Positions 1-8,054 of a stretch of 64,000 nucleotides of DNA are shown one piece after another. The position numbers were made by a program, and so were the translations under genes. The notes beneath the pieces are model-generated. The model saw only the letters and a program-made list of their open reading frames with translations. It was not told the DNA's origin and did no database searches. The stretch is from Paenibacillus sp. 37 (GTDB taxonomy: Bacteria > Bacillota > Bacilli > Paenibacillales > Paenibacillaceae). The first letter of the stretch is position 1. Each line of letters opens with the position of its first letter. The stretch is taken from contig NZ_CP043761.1 in assembly GCF_008386395.1 (NCBI RefSeq), forward strand, positions 2,046,001 through 2,110,000. The letters run 5' to 3'.

Positions 1-1
1 T

Positions 2-988
2 TTTGCAGGTGGTAACACCTTTTACGATGCAATGCTGCCGGATCTGGTACCCGTGGAACGAAGGGACATGATATCCTCCAAAGGTTATGCCTATGGTTAT
101 ATTGGAGGAGGTTTGTTGCTTGCGGTGAACCTGCTGATGATTCAGCAACCGGGCTGGTTCGGGATGAGCAGTACACTGGCAGGCACAAGACTTGCGTTTA
201 TCTCCGTCTCGTTGTGGTGGTTGCTGTTCTCGATACCGATCTTTCGCCATGCTCCGAGACGGCCTGCTTCACCGGACATGCCCGGCTCGTGGAGAGGGTA
301 TACTGCGGTGGGCGTGCGCAGACTGCGGCAGACCTTTCGTCAGATGCGGCGTTTTCCCCAGTTAATCCGCATGCTGGTGGCTTTCTGGTTTTTTAATGAC
401 GGTATTAATACCATCATTCTGATGGCTACCATCTATGGAACAAGTATAGGCATAGGCACAGCCGACTTGATGCTCGCGCTACTGTTAACCCAGTTCATCG
501 GTTTCCCATGCACTTTGTTACTGGGAGCGTGGGCACAGCGTTGGGGAGCAAAGCAGGTATTAATCGTTAGCTTATCGGTCTACATATGTATTGTGATTCT
601 CGGTTATTTCATGACACAAGCGATCCACTTCTATGTACTCGCCGGGTTGGTTGGTGTCGTGCAGGGTGTGAGTCAATCCACAGCGCGTTCCCTGTTTAGC
701 AATCTGATGCCGGCAGGCAGAACAGGAGAGTATTTTGGTTTTGTGAATATTACAGGCAAATTCTCTTCGATCTTTGGTCCATTTGTGTTTGGTTATGTTG
801 GGCAGATCACGGGTTCCACGCGTTGGGGTATTCTGTCGCTCATCTTCTTTTTCGTCGCGGGAATTGCTGTATTATTAACCGTGAAGGTACAGAAGGGGAT
901 GCAGGATGCTACACAGGCAGATCAGGAAGAAGAGCGAAATGGGAGTGTTGGAGCTCCTGGGAAAAGTTCAAATGTAAGGTTTACCTGA
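2..988 (+). CDS. MFS transporter, UMF1/Atg22-like (5' end outside window)
   Basis: The reading frame is open from base 2, so the start lies upstream of the window; 328 residues are visible. The protein is very hydrophobic, with about eight predicted membrane segments, and begins in a loop containing DLVPVERRDMISSKGYAYGY, which resembles the cytoplasmic loop of UMF1/Vacuole effluxer-type major facilitator proteins. Conserved turns such as GAWAQRWGAKQ and SRSLF/PAGRTGEYFGF fit the C-terminal half of this family. It probably exports or imports a small solute across the cytoplasmic membrane; the substrate cannot be told. The hydrophilic C-terminal tail (rich in Q, E and D) is ordinary. A first in-frame ATG at 32 is internal and not the real start. 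Confidence 0.75.
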   Translation, partial: FAGGNTFYDAMLPDLVPVERRDMISSKGYAYGYIGGGLLLAVNLLMIQQPGWFGMSSTLAGTRLAFISVSLWWLLFSIPIFRHAPRRPASPDMPGSWRGYTAVGVRRLRQTFRQMRRFPQLIRMLVAFWFFNDGINTIILMATIYGTSIGIGTADLMLALLLTQFIGFPCTLLLGAWAQRWGAKQVLIVSLSVYICIVILGYFMTQAIHFYVLAGLVGVVQGVSQSTARSLFSNLMPAGRTGEYFGFVNITGKFSSIFGPFVFGYVGQITGSTRWGILSLIFFFVAGIAVLLTVKVQKGMQDATQADQEEERNGSVGAPGKSSNVRFT

Positions 989-1184
989 TGGTTGTTCACC
1001 CGGTTTCATATTAAGTTTCTCAACGGATTACGTATGGCTTCAGGCATTGTTCCTCACAGAACATGTCTGGAGCTTATTCGCGTTTGTGCAATCAGAACAT
1101 AATTGATCATGAATAAGTGCTTAAATGACAGACAACAGAATACAGTGAAAGAGTATGAATTTATGAAAAGGTGAAAATAAAAGA

Positions 1185-1236
1185 TTGACATGATACGTTT
1201 TGTATCATAGAGTAAAACTATAAATACATATTGTAT
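1185..1236 (+). promoter_or_regulatory. Candidate lasso-operon promoter with two ATAC-N5-GTAT palindromes
   Basis: TTGACA at 1185-1190 is followed after 17 bases by TAGAGT (1208-1213), a fair sigma-A promoter. The spacer is filled by a perfect 7-bp inverted repeat, ATGATAC (1190-1196) and GTATCAT (1202-1208). A second, related palindrome ATACA/TGTAT lies at 1224-1236. Both share ATAC-N5-GTAT and their equivalent bases are 31 bp apart, about three helical turns, as expected for co-operative repressor binding. The regulator is unknown and no regulator gene is adjacent. The rest of the 423-base gap 989-1411 shows nothing else recognisable. Confidence 0.45.
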
Positions 1237-1411
1237 CTGAGAGTTGTCGAATGTAACCAAGTGTTTTGCTTCATTCCCGGGTGAACTTTCGACGGAGTAT
1301 TGCAAAACGCTGACCTATAGCGTGCATATTACTCGTTTTGCCAAACACAAAGGTAGAGTCTGGTCTATCCCAGCTACATATTTATACTAATGAACAGAGG
1401 AGAGGCTGCCA

Positions 1412-2680
1412 TTGATCGATGCTCAAGGTAACGGACTTGTTTTCTTACTATGTGTTCCCCGCAGTGGTAGTTCCTTATCCACCGTCATGCTGCAAAATCA
1501 TAGTCGTATATTTGCCACCCAGGAAATGTGGTTTCTGATGAATCTTGTCGATTTGAACAAAGCTGATTCACGTGCTTATGGTGGCAGCTCCATCATTCGT
1601 CAGTTCTACAATGCCATGGTATCTGAGGATGTCTTCGAAAAGGCGTGCAGAAGTTTTGCTCTTGAGATCTATAATGGATTCCTGGAAGGGAGCGGAGCAG
1701 ACTTCATCGTTGATAAATCTCCACGATACTATTACATGCTGGAATGGCTGGATCGTCTGTTCCCTCAGTCCAAGCGCATTCATCTCCAGCGTAATCCTCT
1801 GGCCATAGCAGCATCATTCAAAAAGGTAAACCGCCACACAGGAGAAGGATTCGACCTGACTCATAGTCTGCAGAGCCCCAAATTAAATATGAAATCTGTA
1901 GATCTTACACTGGGTATGCTCCGCTTGAATGAGTATTTTGCCGAACCACATTCCAATGCATATGAATTGCAATATGAACGATTGGTTTCCAATCCTCAGG
2001 AAGAACTCGAGAAACTATGCGCGTTTCTGGGAATTCGATATGAACAGGGTATGGAGCAGTATGGACAGTTTCTGGACAGTGCCAAGTCTGACATGTTCTA
2101 CAGTATGGGCGTGGGTGATCCATTCCTCTCTTCGCATCAAAAGGCACATCAGGGTTCTGTTAACAACTGGAAAAACATATTAGAACCGCATGAAGTTGAA
2201 CTGTATTGCCGTGTGATGGGGGCAGATCTGTTCCACCGGATGGGATACAGTGAACAGCTGGCAGAAGCCGAACAATGGACGGGTGTACATTATGATGCAA
2301 GTCCGGATCAAGAGGTCATTGATCGAATCACGCATCAGTTGACAGCAGCGACAGGTTGCCAGTGGCAACCGCAATACCGAATGCAACCGGCAGATTCTGT
2401 CGTACATGATCCGCTTGGCAATCTTAATGACCAAGTTGTCGAGGAACCGGAAAAGATAGATCCCACACTGGCTGCACTGGCAACGATCAGACAGCTGCAA
2501 GCCGCATTACGGGCGGCGGATCATCGTCTTGAACGGGGTTACAGTGAGCGAGAACGCTTGAAAGTCCAGCTGGCTTCTGCTCAAAGCAAAATACAGCGTA
2601 TCAAATCATGGGTACCATTTGGTCACCAGATCAGCGCCTGGGCTTCACAGCGCAAGATTCTACGGGGAGGCAAGTCATGA
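1412..2680 (+). CDS. Sulfotransferase-family protein, first gene of the lasso operon
   Basis: This 422-residue protein starts at a TTG with the ribosome site GAGGAGAGG just upstream. The N-terminus carries the sulfotransferase 5'-phosphosulfate loop: hydrophobic strand FLLCVP then RSGSSL (residues 17-22), as in Sulfotransfer_3 proteins. A second region, HLQRNPLAIAASF near residue 128, matches the 3'-phosphate-binding segment (R...P...S). The last ~80 residues are charged and probably coiled coil. It should transfer a sulfate group from PAPS to a hydroxyl or amine. Its stop overlaps the start of the cyclase gene by ATGA, so it is co-translated with lasso peptide genes. Tyr sulfation of the lasso core is a reasonable but untested inference. 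Confidence 0.75.
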   Translation: MIDAQGNGLVFLLCVPRSGSSLSTVMLQNHSRIFATQEMWFLMNLVDLNKADSRAYGGSSIIRQFYNAMVSEDVFEKACRSFALEIYNGFLEGSGADFIVDKSPRYYYMLEWLDRLFPQSKRIHLQRNPLAIAASFKKVNRHTGEGFDLTHSLQSPKLNMKSVDLTLGMLRLNEYFAEPHSNAYELQYERLVSNPQEELEKLCAFLGIRYEQGMEQYGQFLDSAKSDMFYSMGVGDPFLSSHQKAHQGSVNNWKNILEPHEVELYCRVMGADLFHRMGYSEQLAEAEQWTGVHYDASPDQEVIDRITHQLTAATGCQWQPQYRMQPADSVVHDPLGNLNDQVVEEPEKIDPTLAALATIRQLQAALRAADHRLERGYSERERLKVQLASAQSKIQRIKSWVPFGHQISAWASQRKILRGGKS

Positions 2681-4608
2681 GCGCCATAGCAGGAATTGTA
2701 CACAACGATGGTCAGCAGGCGCTATGGGAAGACAGCTGGCGTCTGTACGCAAGCCTGGGGCATGTCCCTGCGGATACAACAGGGGTGTGGAAAGGCAACG
2801 AGGCGTTCCTCAGCTGTCATGCCCAATGGATTACACCGGAATCGGTTAGCGAGAAGTTGCCTTTATATGATGAGGAAAGTGGTCTGACCATCACGGCAGA
2901 TGCCATTCTGGATAACCGGGAACAACTGGCTGATCAACTACAGATATCCAGAGCTGAACTGGCTATGTTGGCGGATAGTGAATTGATCTTACGTGCCTAT
3001 CAGCGCTGGGGAGACGATGTGGCTGTCCGATTGCTGGGTGATTTTGTATTTGCCATCTGGGATGAGCGGAACCGGAAACTGTATGCAGCGAGAGACATTA
3101 CAGGCATGAGAGCTTTTTATTACCGACATGATGGTTCACGTTTTGCTTTCTGCACACTCATGAATCCGTTGCTTGGGCTTGAAGGGGTACATAAAGAACT
3201 TGATGAGACTTGGCTGTCCGAATTCCTTGCCATTCCTGACATGCATGATTCAGCAGATATCAATTCGACCGTATATCGGGGAATAAGCCAACTGCCTTCT
3301 GCACATACACTTGTCTTCCGGGATGGGAGACTGGAACTGAAGCAATATCATCGCTGGAATGAAGTCGAACCTCTGAGGCTTAAATCCGATGGTGAGTATG
3401 TAGAAGCGTTTCGGGAGGTCTTTGGGCAGGCGGTTGGATCGCGATTGCGAACTCACAGGCAGGTGGCTGCTGCTTTAAGTGGCGGACTGGACTCGGGAGC
3501 CGTGGTTGGTTTTGCTTCCGGTACACTGAGAAGTCAGGGTAAACGGCTGCAGGCCTATAGTTATGTTCCCGTACCGGATTTCACAGATTATACGTCGAAA
3601 ACGTTGCTCGCAGACGAACGGCCCTTCATACGTTCAACCATTAATCACGTCGGCAATATCACAGAGAACTACCTTGATTTTGAAGGCAGAAGTCCACTCA
3701 GTGAAGTAGATACCTGGCTCGACATTATGGAAATGCCCTACAAATACTTTGAAAATTCATTCTGGATTCGCGGATTCTATGAAAAAGCGAGCCAGCAAGA
3801 TGCAGGCATCCTGCTCACAGGCGCACGTGGTAATTTCACCATCTCCTGGGGGCCGGCTCTGGATTATTACGCCAGTCTCCTGAAAAGTGGACGCTGGTAT
3901 CGCTGGTTCCGTGAGATGCAGCAGTATAGTGAGCGGACCGGAATGCCCTTCTCCCGTATAGCTAAGATCACCGGGAAAAAGGCATATCCGGAGTGGTTCA
4001 AGGCTCAGTCCAAAGGAGCAAGCCAGGCCGCGTCCGTGCAGTTGATCCATCCTGATTTTGCTCAAAGAACAGGTGTACTGGAAAGACTCAAATCCATTAT
4101 TGTTTTGCAGGGCGGTGCCCAGGCTGATGCACTCAAAGTACGTGCCGAGAAATTCAATAACCTGGCTATTGCGAACAAAAACGGTGCTGTAGCTACAAAA
4201 TGTTCTCTGCGTTACCGCGCTTGGGAACGTGATCCGACAAGTGATGCCAGAGTCATCCGGTTCTGTTTGTCCGTTCCGATTGAACAATATGTGAAACAAG
4301 GGACGGATCGTTCATTGATTCGCCGGGCTACTTCACCGGAGTTGCCTGACAAGGTCAGATTGAATCAACGGGTACGGGGTGTGCAGCCTGCAGATTGGTT
4401 ACATCGCATCATTCCGAATTGGGATGCCTTTACGGCTGAGTTACGTGCTTTGTGTTCTGACAGCAAGGTTGCTGGCATATTAAACACGGAGCGTATCAAG
4501 TCTGCCCTGGCCAATTTTCCGAGTCCAAGACCTGAACTTGCTTCGCATCCAGATCTGCGATTGATGATGCATAGTCTGATCGTCTATCGGTTCATTCGGA
4601 AATTCTGA
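2677..4608 (+). CDS. Lasso peptide cyclase (asparagine synthetase B-like, LasC)
   Basis: The protein has 643 residues and the two-domain layout of asparagine synthetase B. The N-terminal Ntn-amidotransferase-like domain starts MSAIAGIVHNDG, so the Cys2 nucleophile of true glutaminases is missing, as in lasso cyclases. The ATP-pyrophosphatase domain has the P-loop SGGLDSG at residues 268-274. The enzyme adenylates the side chain of core residue Asp9 and closes the ring on the Ala1 amine. I chose ATG 2677, which overlaps the previous stop (ATGA) and has GGGGAGG seven bases upstream; a longer in-frame reading from 2608 lacks a ribosome site. The precursor genes lie immediately downstream. Confidence 0.9.
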   Translation: MSAIAGIVHNDGQQALWEDSWRLYASLGHVPADTTGVWKGNEAFLSCHAQWITPESVSEKLPLYDEESGLTITADAILDNREQLADQLQISRAELAMLADSELILRAYQRWGDDVAVRLLGDFVFAIWDERNRKLYAARDITGMRAFYYRHDGSRFAFCTLMNPLLGLEGVHKELDETWLSEFLAIPDMHDSADINSTVYRGISQLPSAHTLVFRDGRLELKQYHRWNEVEPLRLKSDGEYVEAFREVFGQAVGSRLRTHRQVAAALSGGLDSGAVVGFASGTLRSQGKRLQAYSYVPVPDFTDYTSKTLLADERPFIRSTINHVGNITENYLDFEGRSPLSEVDTWLDIMEMPYKYFENSFWIRGFYEKASQQDAGILLTGARGNFTISWGPALDYYASLLKSGRWYRWFREMQQYSERTGMPFSRIAKITGKKAYPEWFKAQSKGASQAASVQLIHPDFAQRTGVLERLKSIIVLQGGAQADALKVRAEKFNNLAIANKNGAVATKCSLRYRAWERDPTSDARVIRFCLSVPIEQYVKQGTDRSLIRRATSPELPDKVRLNQRVRGVQPADWLHRIIPNWDAFTAELRALCSDSKVAGILNTERIKSALANFPSPRPELASHPDLRLMMHSLIVYRFIRKF

Positions 4609-4673
4609 TATAGCCCGGTGAACTGTGGGCCCGGCTTTTCCTTACATTTGACTCATGATAGGAGGTGAATACG

Positions 4674-4808
4674 ATGCAAAGGGAAAAAAAGGAATGGCAA
4701 GAACCAGCACTGGAAATATTGGAAGTCAACCAAACAATGGCGGGCACAGGTTACAAACATATTGACTGGGTTACGGTTCACGATGCGGATCTCTACGGAA
4801 CTAGTTAG
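4674..4808 (+). CDS. Lasso peptide precursor 1 (paeninodin-like)
   Basis: This is a 44-residue peptide gene with AGGAGGTG six bases before its ATG. The 22-residue leader has KKEWQEPALEILEVNQTM: W-x-x-P-x-L takes the place of the YxxPxL box read by the B1 protein, and the conserved leader Thr stands at -2. The predicted core is 22 residues beginning AGTGYKHIDWVTVHDADLY and ending in Gly-Thr-Ser. Ala1 and Asp9 are spaced for a nine-residue macrolactam, as in paeninodin, and the C-terminal Ser fits the adjacent peptide kinase. Leader length, ring and neighbouring genes agree, so the assignment is firm; the tail threading residues are not predictable by eye. Confidence 0.92.
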   Translation: MQREKKEWQEPALEILEVNQTMAGTGYKHIDWVTVHDADLYGTS

Positions 4809-4861
4809 AAAGCTTTACCATATGCCATCATACTTAGAACTGCGAAAAGGAGGTGAATACG

Positions 4862-4999
4862 ATGCAAATGGAAAAAAAGGAATGGCAAGCACCAGCTCTT
4901 GAAGTGTTGGAAGTCAATCAAACAATGGCCGGTACTGGCTACAGACAAATTGACTGGATCACGGTTCACGATGCGGATCTGTACGATCCAACTTCCTAA
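4862..4999 (+). CDS. Lasso peptide precursor 2 (paeninodin-like)
   Basis: This 45-residue paralogue of the preceding precursor also follows the ribosome site GGAGGTG. The leader KKEWQAPALEVLEVNQTM differs only at conservative positions. The predicted core has 23 residues: AGTGYRQIDWITVHDADLY then Asp-Pro-Thr-Ser. Relative to precursor 1, residues 6-7 change from Lys-His to Arg-Gln, Val11 becomes Ile, and Gly20 is replaced by Asp-Pro, giving one extra residue. Asp9 and the terminal Ser are kept. The ribosome site before the gene and an 11-base motif after it (CATCATACTTA, at 4826 and 5022) are also duplicated, so the two genes arose by tandem duplication of a unit of about 190 bp. Confidence 0.92.
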   Translation: MQMEKKEWQAPALEVLEVNQTMAGTGYRQIDWITVHDADLYDPTS

Positions 5000-5032
5000 G
5001 TTATTTAGTTCCAAAACGTGTCATCATACTTA

Positions 5033-5108
5033 AAGGGCGGAAATGCAACAAATCCAGCTTTTCGCCTCCGCCCTTATATTGAGCAACATGAATATAAGGG
5101 CTTTTTTT
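5033..5108 (+). promoter_or_regulatory. Candidate transcription attenuator between precursors and kinase
   Basis: Two hairpins overlap. The upstream one pairs AAGGGCGGA (5033-5041) with TCCGCCCTT (5067-5075). The downstream one pairs GCCCTTATATT (5070-5080) with AATATAAGGGC (5091-5101) around a ten-base loop and is followed by seven T, a textbook intrinsic terminator. Bases 5070-5075 belong to both, so only one can form at a time. The simplest role is to keep precursor transcripts more abundant than those of the maturation enzymes; the overlap also allows true conditional antitermination. No ligand or protein is evident. Confidence 0.7.
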
Positions 5109-5137
5109 ACATTTTATTACGAAGGAGGCGTCGTTCA

Positions 5138-6085
5138 TTGTTACCTGTGCATTATGTGGCGTATGGTCTGCGCTGGTCGAGCCAAATTCGAATGCCTGAA
5201 CTACAGATTGCACCCAAGGATGCGGAGACTGATTTTGATGTCGTGGATGTGCACATCGAGTCTTCAGATCTGACCCCATTGTGGGAGGATTGGGATGTAG
5301 GCAACGACAACTTTGTGGCACGGGATGGCAGCCTTTTTTTCAAAATCGAAGATGCAGGCCTGTTTCTAATGGAGCATGGAAAGCGTATCCTTGTATCCCC
5401 TCAGCCTGGAGCGGACGAGAAAAAGGTCAGATTATTCATCCTGGGCACATGTATGGCTGTCATTATGATGCAGCGTGGTATTCTTCCATTGCATGGCAGT
5501 GCTGTGGTTATTGATGGCTGGGCTTACGCATTTGTCGGACATTCGGGGGCAGGAAAATCGACGTTGTCGGCTGCTCTGGCATCACGTGGGTATCCGCTTC
5601 TCACCGATGATGTTGTCGCACTGACCTGGGATGCCGGGGGAAGAGCCATCGTATCACCTGGTTATCCGCAGCAGAAATTGTGGCAGCCCAGTCTGGATGG
5701 TTTCGGCATGAAGGAACAGGATTATGCCACGGTTCACGCAGAGATTACGAAGTATGCGATACCTGTTCAGCACTATTTTCATGAGATGGCCGTACCACTT
5801 GGTGGAATATTCGAACTTGCTCCCCGACCGGAAGAAAACCAAACATCTGTTCAACTGGTTGAAGTGACGGGGCTAGAACGACTGCATCTGTTATGCTCGC
5901 ATACGTTCCGTGGTGGACTCGTTGCAAGACAGGGGCTGGCACAATGGTTGTTTGAGACGGCTTCAAGGCTTTCAGCAAGTGTGGAGATTGGCAGATTGGT
6001 CAGAACGGGTGCTGAGTTTACAGCATTTGAGATGGTGGATCGGATCACAGATCATATACGTAAAGGAGTGCATACAGGACAATGA
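5138..6085 (+). CDS. Lasso peptide kinase, HprK-like (PadeK type)
   Basis: The protein has 315 residues. It is related to the C-terminal kinase domain of HPr kinase/phosphorylase, with the P-loop GHSGAGKST at residues 134-142 and the following LLTDDVVAL segment. Enzymes of this kind in paeninodin-type clusters phosphorylate the C-terminal Ser of the precursor or core; both cores here end in Ser. I chose the TTG at 5138 because AAGGAGG stands nine bases upstream and the in-frame region before it is the attenuator hairpin, which is unlikely to be coding. Its stop overlaps the B1 start by ATGA. Substrate timing (before or after ring closure) cannot be read from sequence. Confidence 0.85.
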   Translation: MLPVHYVAYGLRWSSQIRMPELQIAPKDAETDFDVVDVHIESSDLTPLWEDWDVGNDNFVARDGSLFFKIEDAGLFLMEHGKRILVSPQPGADEKKVRLFILGTCMAVIMMQRGILPLHGSAVVIDGWAYAFVGHSGAGKSTLSAALASRGYPLLTDDVVALTWDAGGRAIVSPGYPQQKLWQPSLDGFGMKEQDYATVHAEITKYAIPVQHYFHEMAVPLGGIFELAPRPEENQTSVQLVEVTGLERLHLLCSHTFRGGLVARQGLAQWLFETASRLSASVEIGRLVRTGAEFTAFEMVDRITDHIRKGVHTGQ

Positions 6086-6381
6086 CAGCGACTACGCCGA
6101 TGAATGTGGAAGACCGGGTAACCCGGAAGGAAGGCAATCTGGTCAGTGATATGGGCAGTGAGAAAGTCATGATGAGCATTAGCTCTGGAAAATACTACAA
6201 TCTGGGGAGTACCGGTGGACGAATCTGGGACCTGATCGCAGAAGAACGCACGCTGGGTGAAGTTGTTGAGGTACTTGCTGCGGAGTACGAGATTGAGCCA
6301 GATGTATGTCGTGAGCAGGTGGTGCAATTCCTGGAACATCTGTCCCGTGAAGGTTTAATCGACGTTACTCGCGGAGTGTAG
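6082..6381 (+). CDS. Lasso peptide RRE protein (PqqD-like, LasB1)
   Basis: This 99-residue protein has the PqqD-like fold pattern: an N-terminal beta hairpin (VSDMGSEKVMMSISSGKYYNL), then GGRIWDLI, followed by three helices. Such stand-alone RiPP recognition elements bind the leader peptide and present it to the protease and cyclase. The leader's W-x-x-P-x-L box is the expected ligand. The gene overlaps the kinase stop and is four bases from the B2 gene, so the three are translationally coupled. Length and position match the split B1/B2 arrangement of Gram-positive lasso clusters. Confidence 0.9.
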   Translation: MTATTPMNVEDRVTRKEGNLVSDMGSEKVMMSISSGKYYNLGSTGGRIWDLIAEERTLGEVVEVLAAEYEIEPDVCREQVVQFLEHLSREGLIDVTRGV

Positions 6382-6385
6382 AATC

Positions 6386-6868
6386 ATGTTGCGAAAAATA
6401 AAGGCTTATCTCTCGCTCCCGCGGTCAATGCGTCGACTGGTATGGGAGGCCTATATCCTCCTTGGCTGGGCACGCATACAGAAGGCTATGCCATTTGCCA
6501 AAATCGCGCCAGGGCTGGGTACGCCTATGGTAGAAACACCGATGACAGGACTTGATCGCAGCGAGGTCATTACTATACGGAATATTTCCAAAGCGATTTC
6601 GCTCGCCAGCAAATATACGTTATGGGAAAGCCGCTGCCTTGTAATGGCGATTGCCGGGATGAAGATGCTTGAGCGACGCAAGATAGAGAGTACGTTATAT
6701 ATGGGGACTGCGCGGAATAAGCAAGGACATATGATGGCTCATGCCTGGCTGCGAAGTGGTAAATTGATCGTGACCGGAGCTGATACTATGGACCAATATA
6801 CGGTTGTCGGTGTGTTTGGCAAACGGTGTCCGGAGAAGGGATCTGGGGAGATTGTCTATGATACATGA
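6386..6868 (+). CDS. Lasso peptide leader protease (transglutaminase-like, LasB2)
   Basis: The protein has 160 residues and belongs to the Transglut_core3 family of lasso leader peptidases. The likely catalytic triad is Cys84 (in SRCLVMA), His119 (in MAHAWLRSG) and Asp133 (in VTGADTM). It should cut after the leader residue Met(-1), just behind the conserved Thr(-2), leaving Ala1 free for ring closure, with B1 guiding the leader. The N-terminal 40 residues are hydrophobic/basic and typical of the family. It ends 11 bases inside the nucleotidyltransferase gene. Confidence 0.9.
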   Translation: MLRKIKAYLSLPRSMRRLVWEAYILLGWARIQKAMPFAKIAPGLGTPMVETPMTGLDRSEVITIRNISKAISLASKYTLWESRCLVMAIAGMKMLERRKIESTLYMGTARNKQGHMMAHAWLRSGKLIVTGADTMDQYTVVGVFGKRCPEKGSGEIVYDT

Positions 6869-8054
6869 AAGTGAACTCTATTCATCAGGGTTTCCAAAGG
6901 AGCTTAAGCTGATTTTGAGCATGATTAGAGGTGATCTGACGGCTCTATCCCCTGAAGAACTCAAGGCGGGTTTGCAAGGAACCGATTGGCAGCTCTTTCT
7001 GCGGCTTGTCTATCATCACCGCTTATACTCTGTCCTTTATTTGAAAATGAAAGAATTGAACTCTGCAATCATTCCTGCAGATGTTATGGAGAGTCTGAGA
7101 CAACAATATACGGTCAATACGTTCCGCATGTTACATCTGACAGCTGAAATGGAGCAGGTGTGTGGAGCTTTTCGTGAACGCGGTATCCGCAATATTACAC
7201 TAAAGGGACCAGCGCTCGCCCATGATCTCTATGGCGATGTATCCATGCGAACCTCCAAAGACCTGGATATCCTGATTCCGTTCGATGATGTGGAAGCAGC
7301 TGAAGGCATTCTGGCTACCCTCGGATACGTATCCAAGGAAGGGGAGCGGGCACCTACGGTGCGCAGCTGGAAATGGCGGGAACATCATATCTGTTACACC
7401 CATCCGGTCAAAAGGACTCAAGTAGAGATCCATTGGCGTCTGAACCCGGATTCGGGGAAAGAAACCGATTTTGAATTGCTGTGGAAACGCAGCCGGTTCA
7501 GTTCATACACACAGACACCTGTCCGTATGCTCGAACAAGAAGATCTATGGGCCTATCTCGTAACCCATGGTGCACGACACGGCTGGTTCAGACTGCGCTG
7601 GTTACTGGATATCGACCAGATGATCCGCAGCATGCCACTTGATGTGAGGAAATTAGAGAGACGTCTGAAAGCGGAGGGACGTTTATCGATCGGTTCGCAG
7701 GCTCTTCACTTAGCCTCAGATCTGTTGAATACGTCGCTGGATGTAGAGTACAGGTCCTTGATGTCCTTGAGTGACCGTACAGGCAAGCGATTAGCCAACG
7801 AAGGTGCAAAGTTCATGAACGACATGCTGGAAAGTCCGGCTGATATGAAGTCTTATCCATCGTATCTGTTTAAACTTCGAAGTACAAAACAGAAATGGTT
7901 TTTCTTTATTGAGCGTTTATATCCAAGTACATGGGATGTGGATCAATTGCCACTTCCACGTTCTTTGTTTTTTCTATACTTTCCGTTACGTCCGTTTCTC
8001 TGGTTCTGGCGGCGAATTAAAAGGTATACGGTGACGGAAAGGGGTAAAGTATGA
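6858..8054 (+). CDS. Nucleotidyltransferase-family protein of the lasso operon
   Basis: This 398-residue protein matches the NTP_transf_5 family. GIRNITLKGPALAHDLYGD is followed by SMRTSKDLDILI, where Asp135 and Asp137 form the polymerase-beta-like metal site. The start ATG 6858 lies inside the end of the B2 gene with GGGGAG seven bases upstream. Homologues occur in Bacillus lasso clusters that also have the kinase. In pseudomycoidin biosynthesis a protein of this type was reported to add sugars to the phosphorylated C-terminal Ser, so a role as tailoring enzyme acting after the kinase is likely. The donor and product here are unknown. It overlaps the exporter gene by ATGA. Confidence 0.8.
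   Translation: MIHESELYSSGFPKELKLILSMIRGDLTALSPEELKAGLQGTDWQLFLRLVYHHRLYSVLYLKMKELNSAIIPADVMESLRQQYTVNTFRMLHLTAEMEQVCGAFRERGIRNITLKGPALAHDLYGDVSMRTSKDLDILIPFDDVEAAEGILATLGYVSKEGERAPTVRSWKWREHHICYTHPVKRTQVEIHWRLNPDSGKETDFELLWKRSRFSSYTQTPVRMLEQEDLWAYLVTHGARHGWFRLRWLLDIDQMIRSMPLDVRKLERRLKAEGRLSIGSQALHLASDLLNTSLDVEYRSLMSLSDRTGKRLANEGAKFMNDMLESPADMKSYPSYLFKLRSTKQKWFFFIERLYPSTWDVDQLPLPRSLFFLYFPLRPFLWFWRRIKRYTVTERGKV

Noticed and set aside
1054..1305. 83-codon minus-strand frame in the gap before the sulfotransferase
   Set aside because: No ribosome site, Phe/Tyr-rich composition typical of AT-rich noncoding DNA, and it runs across the predicted promoter palindromes.
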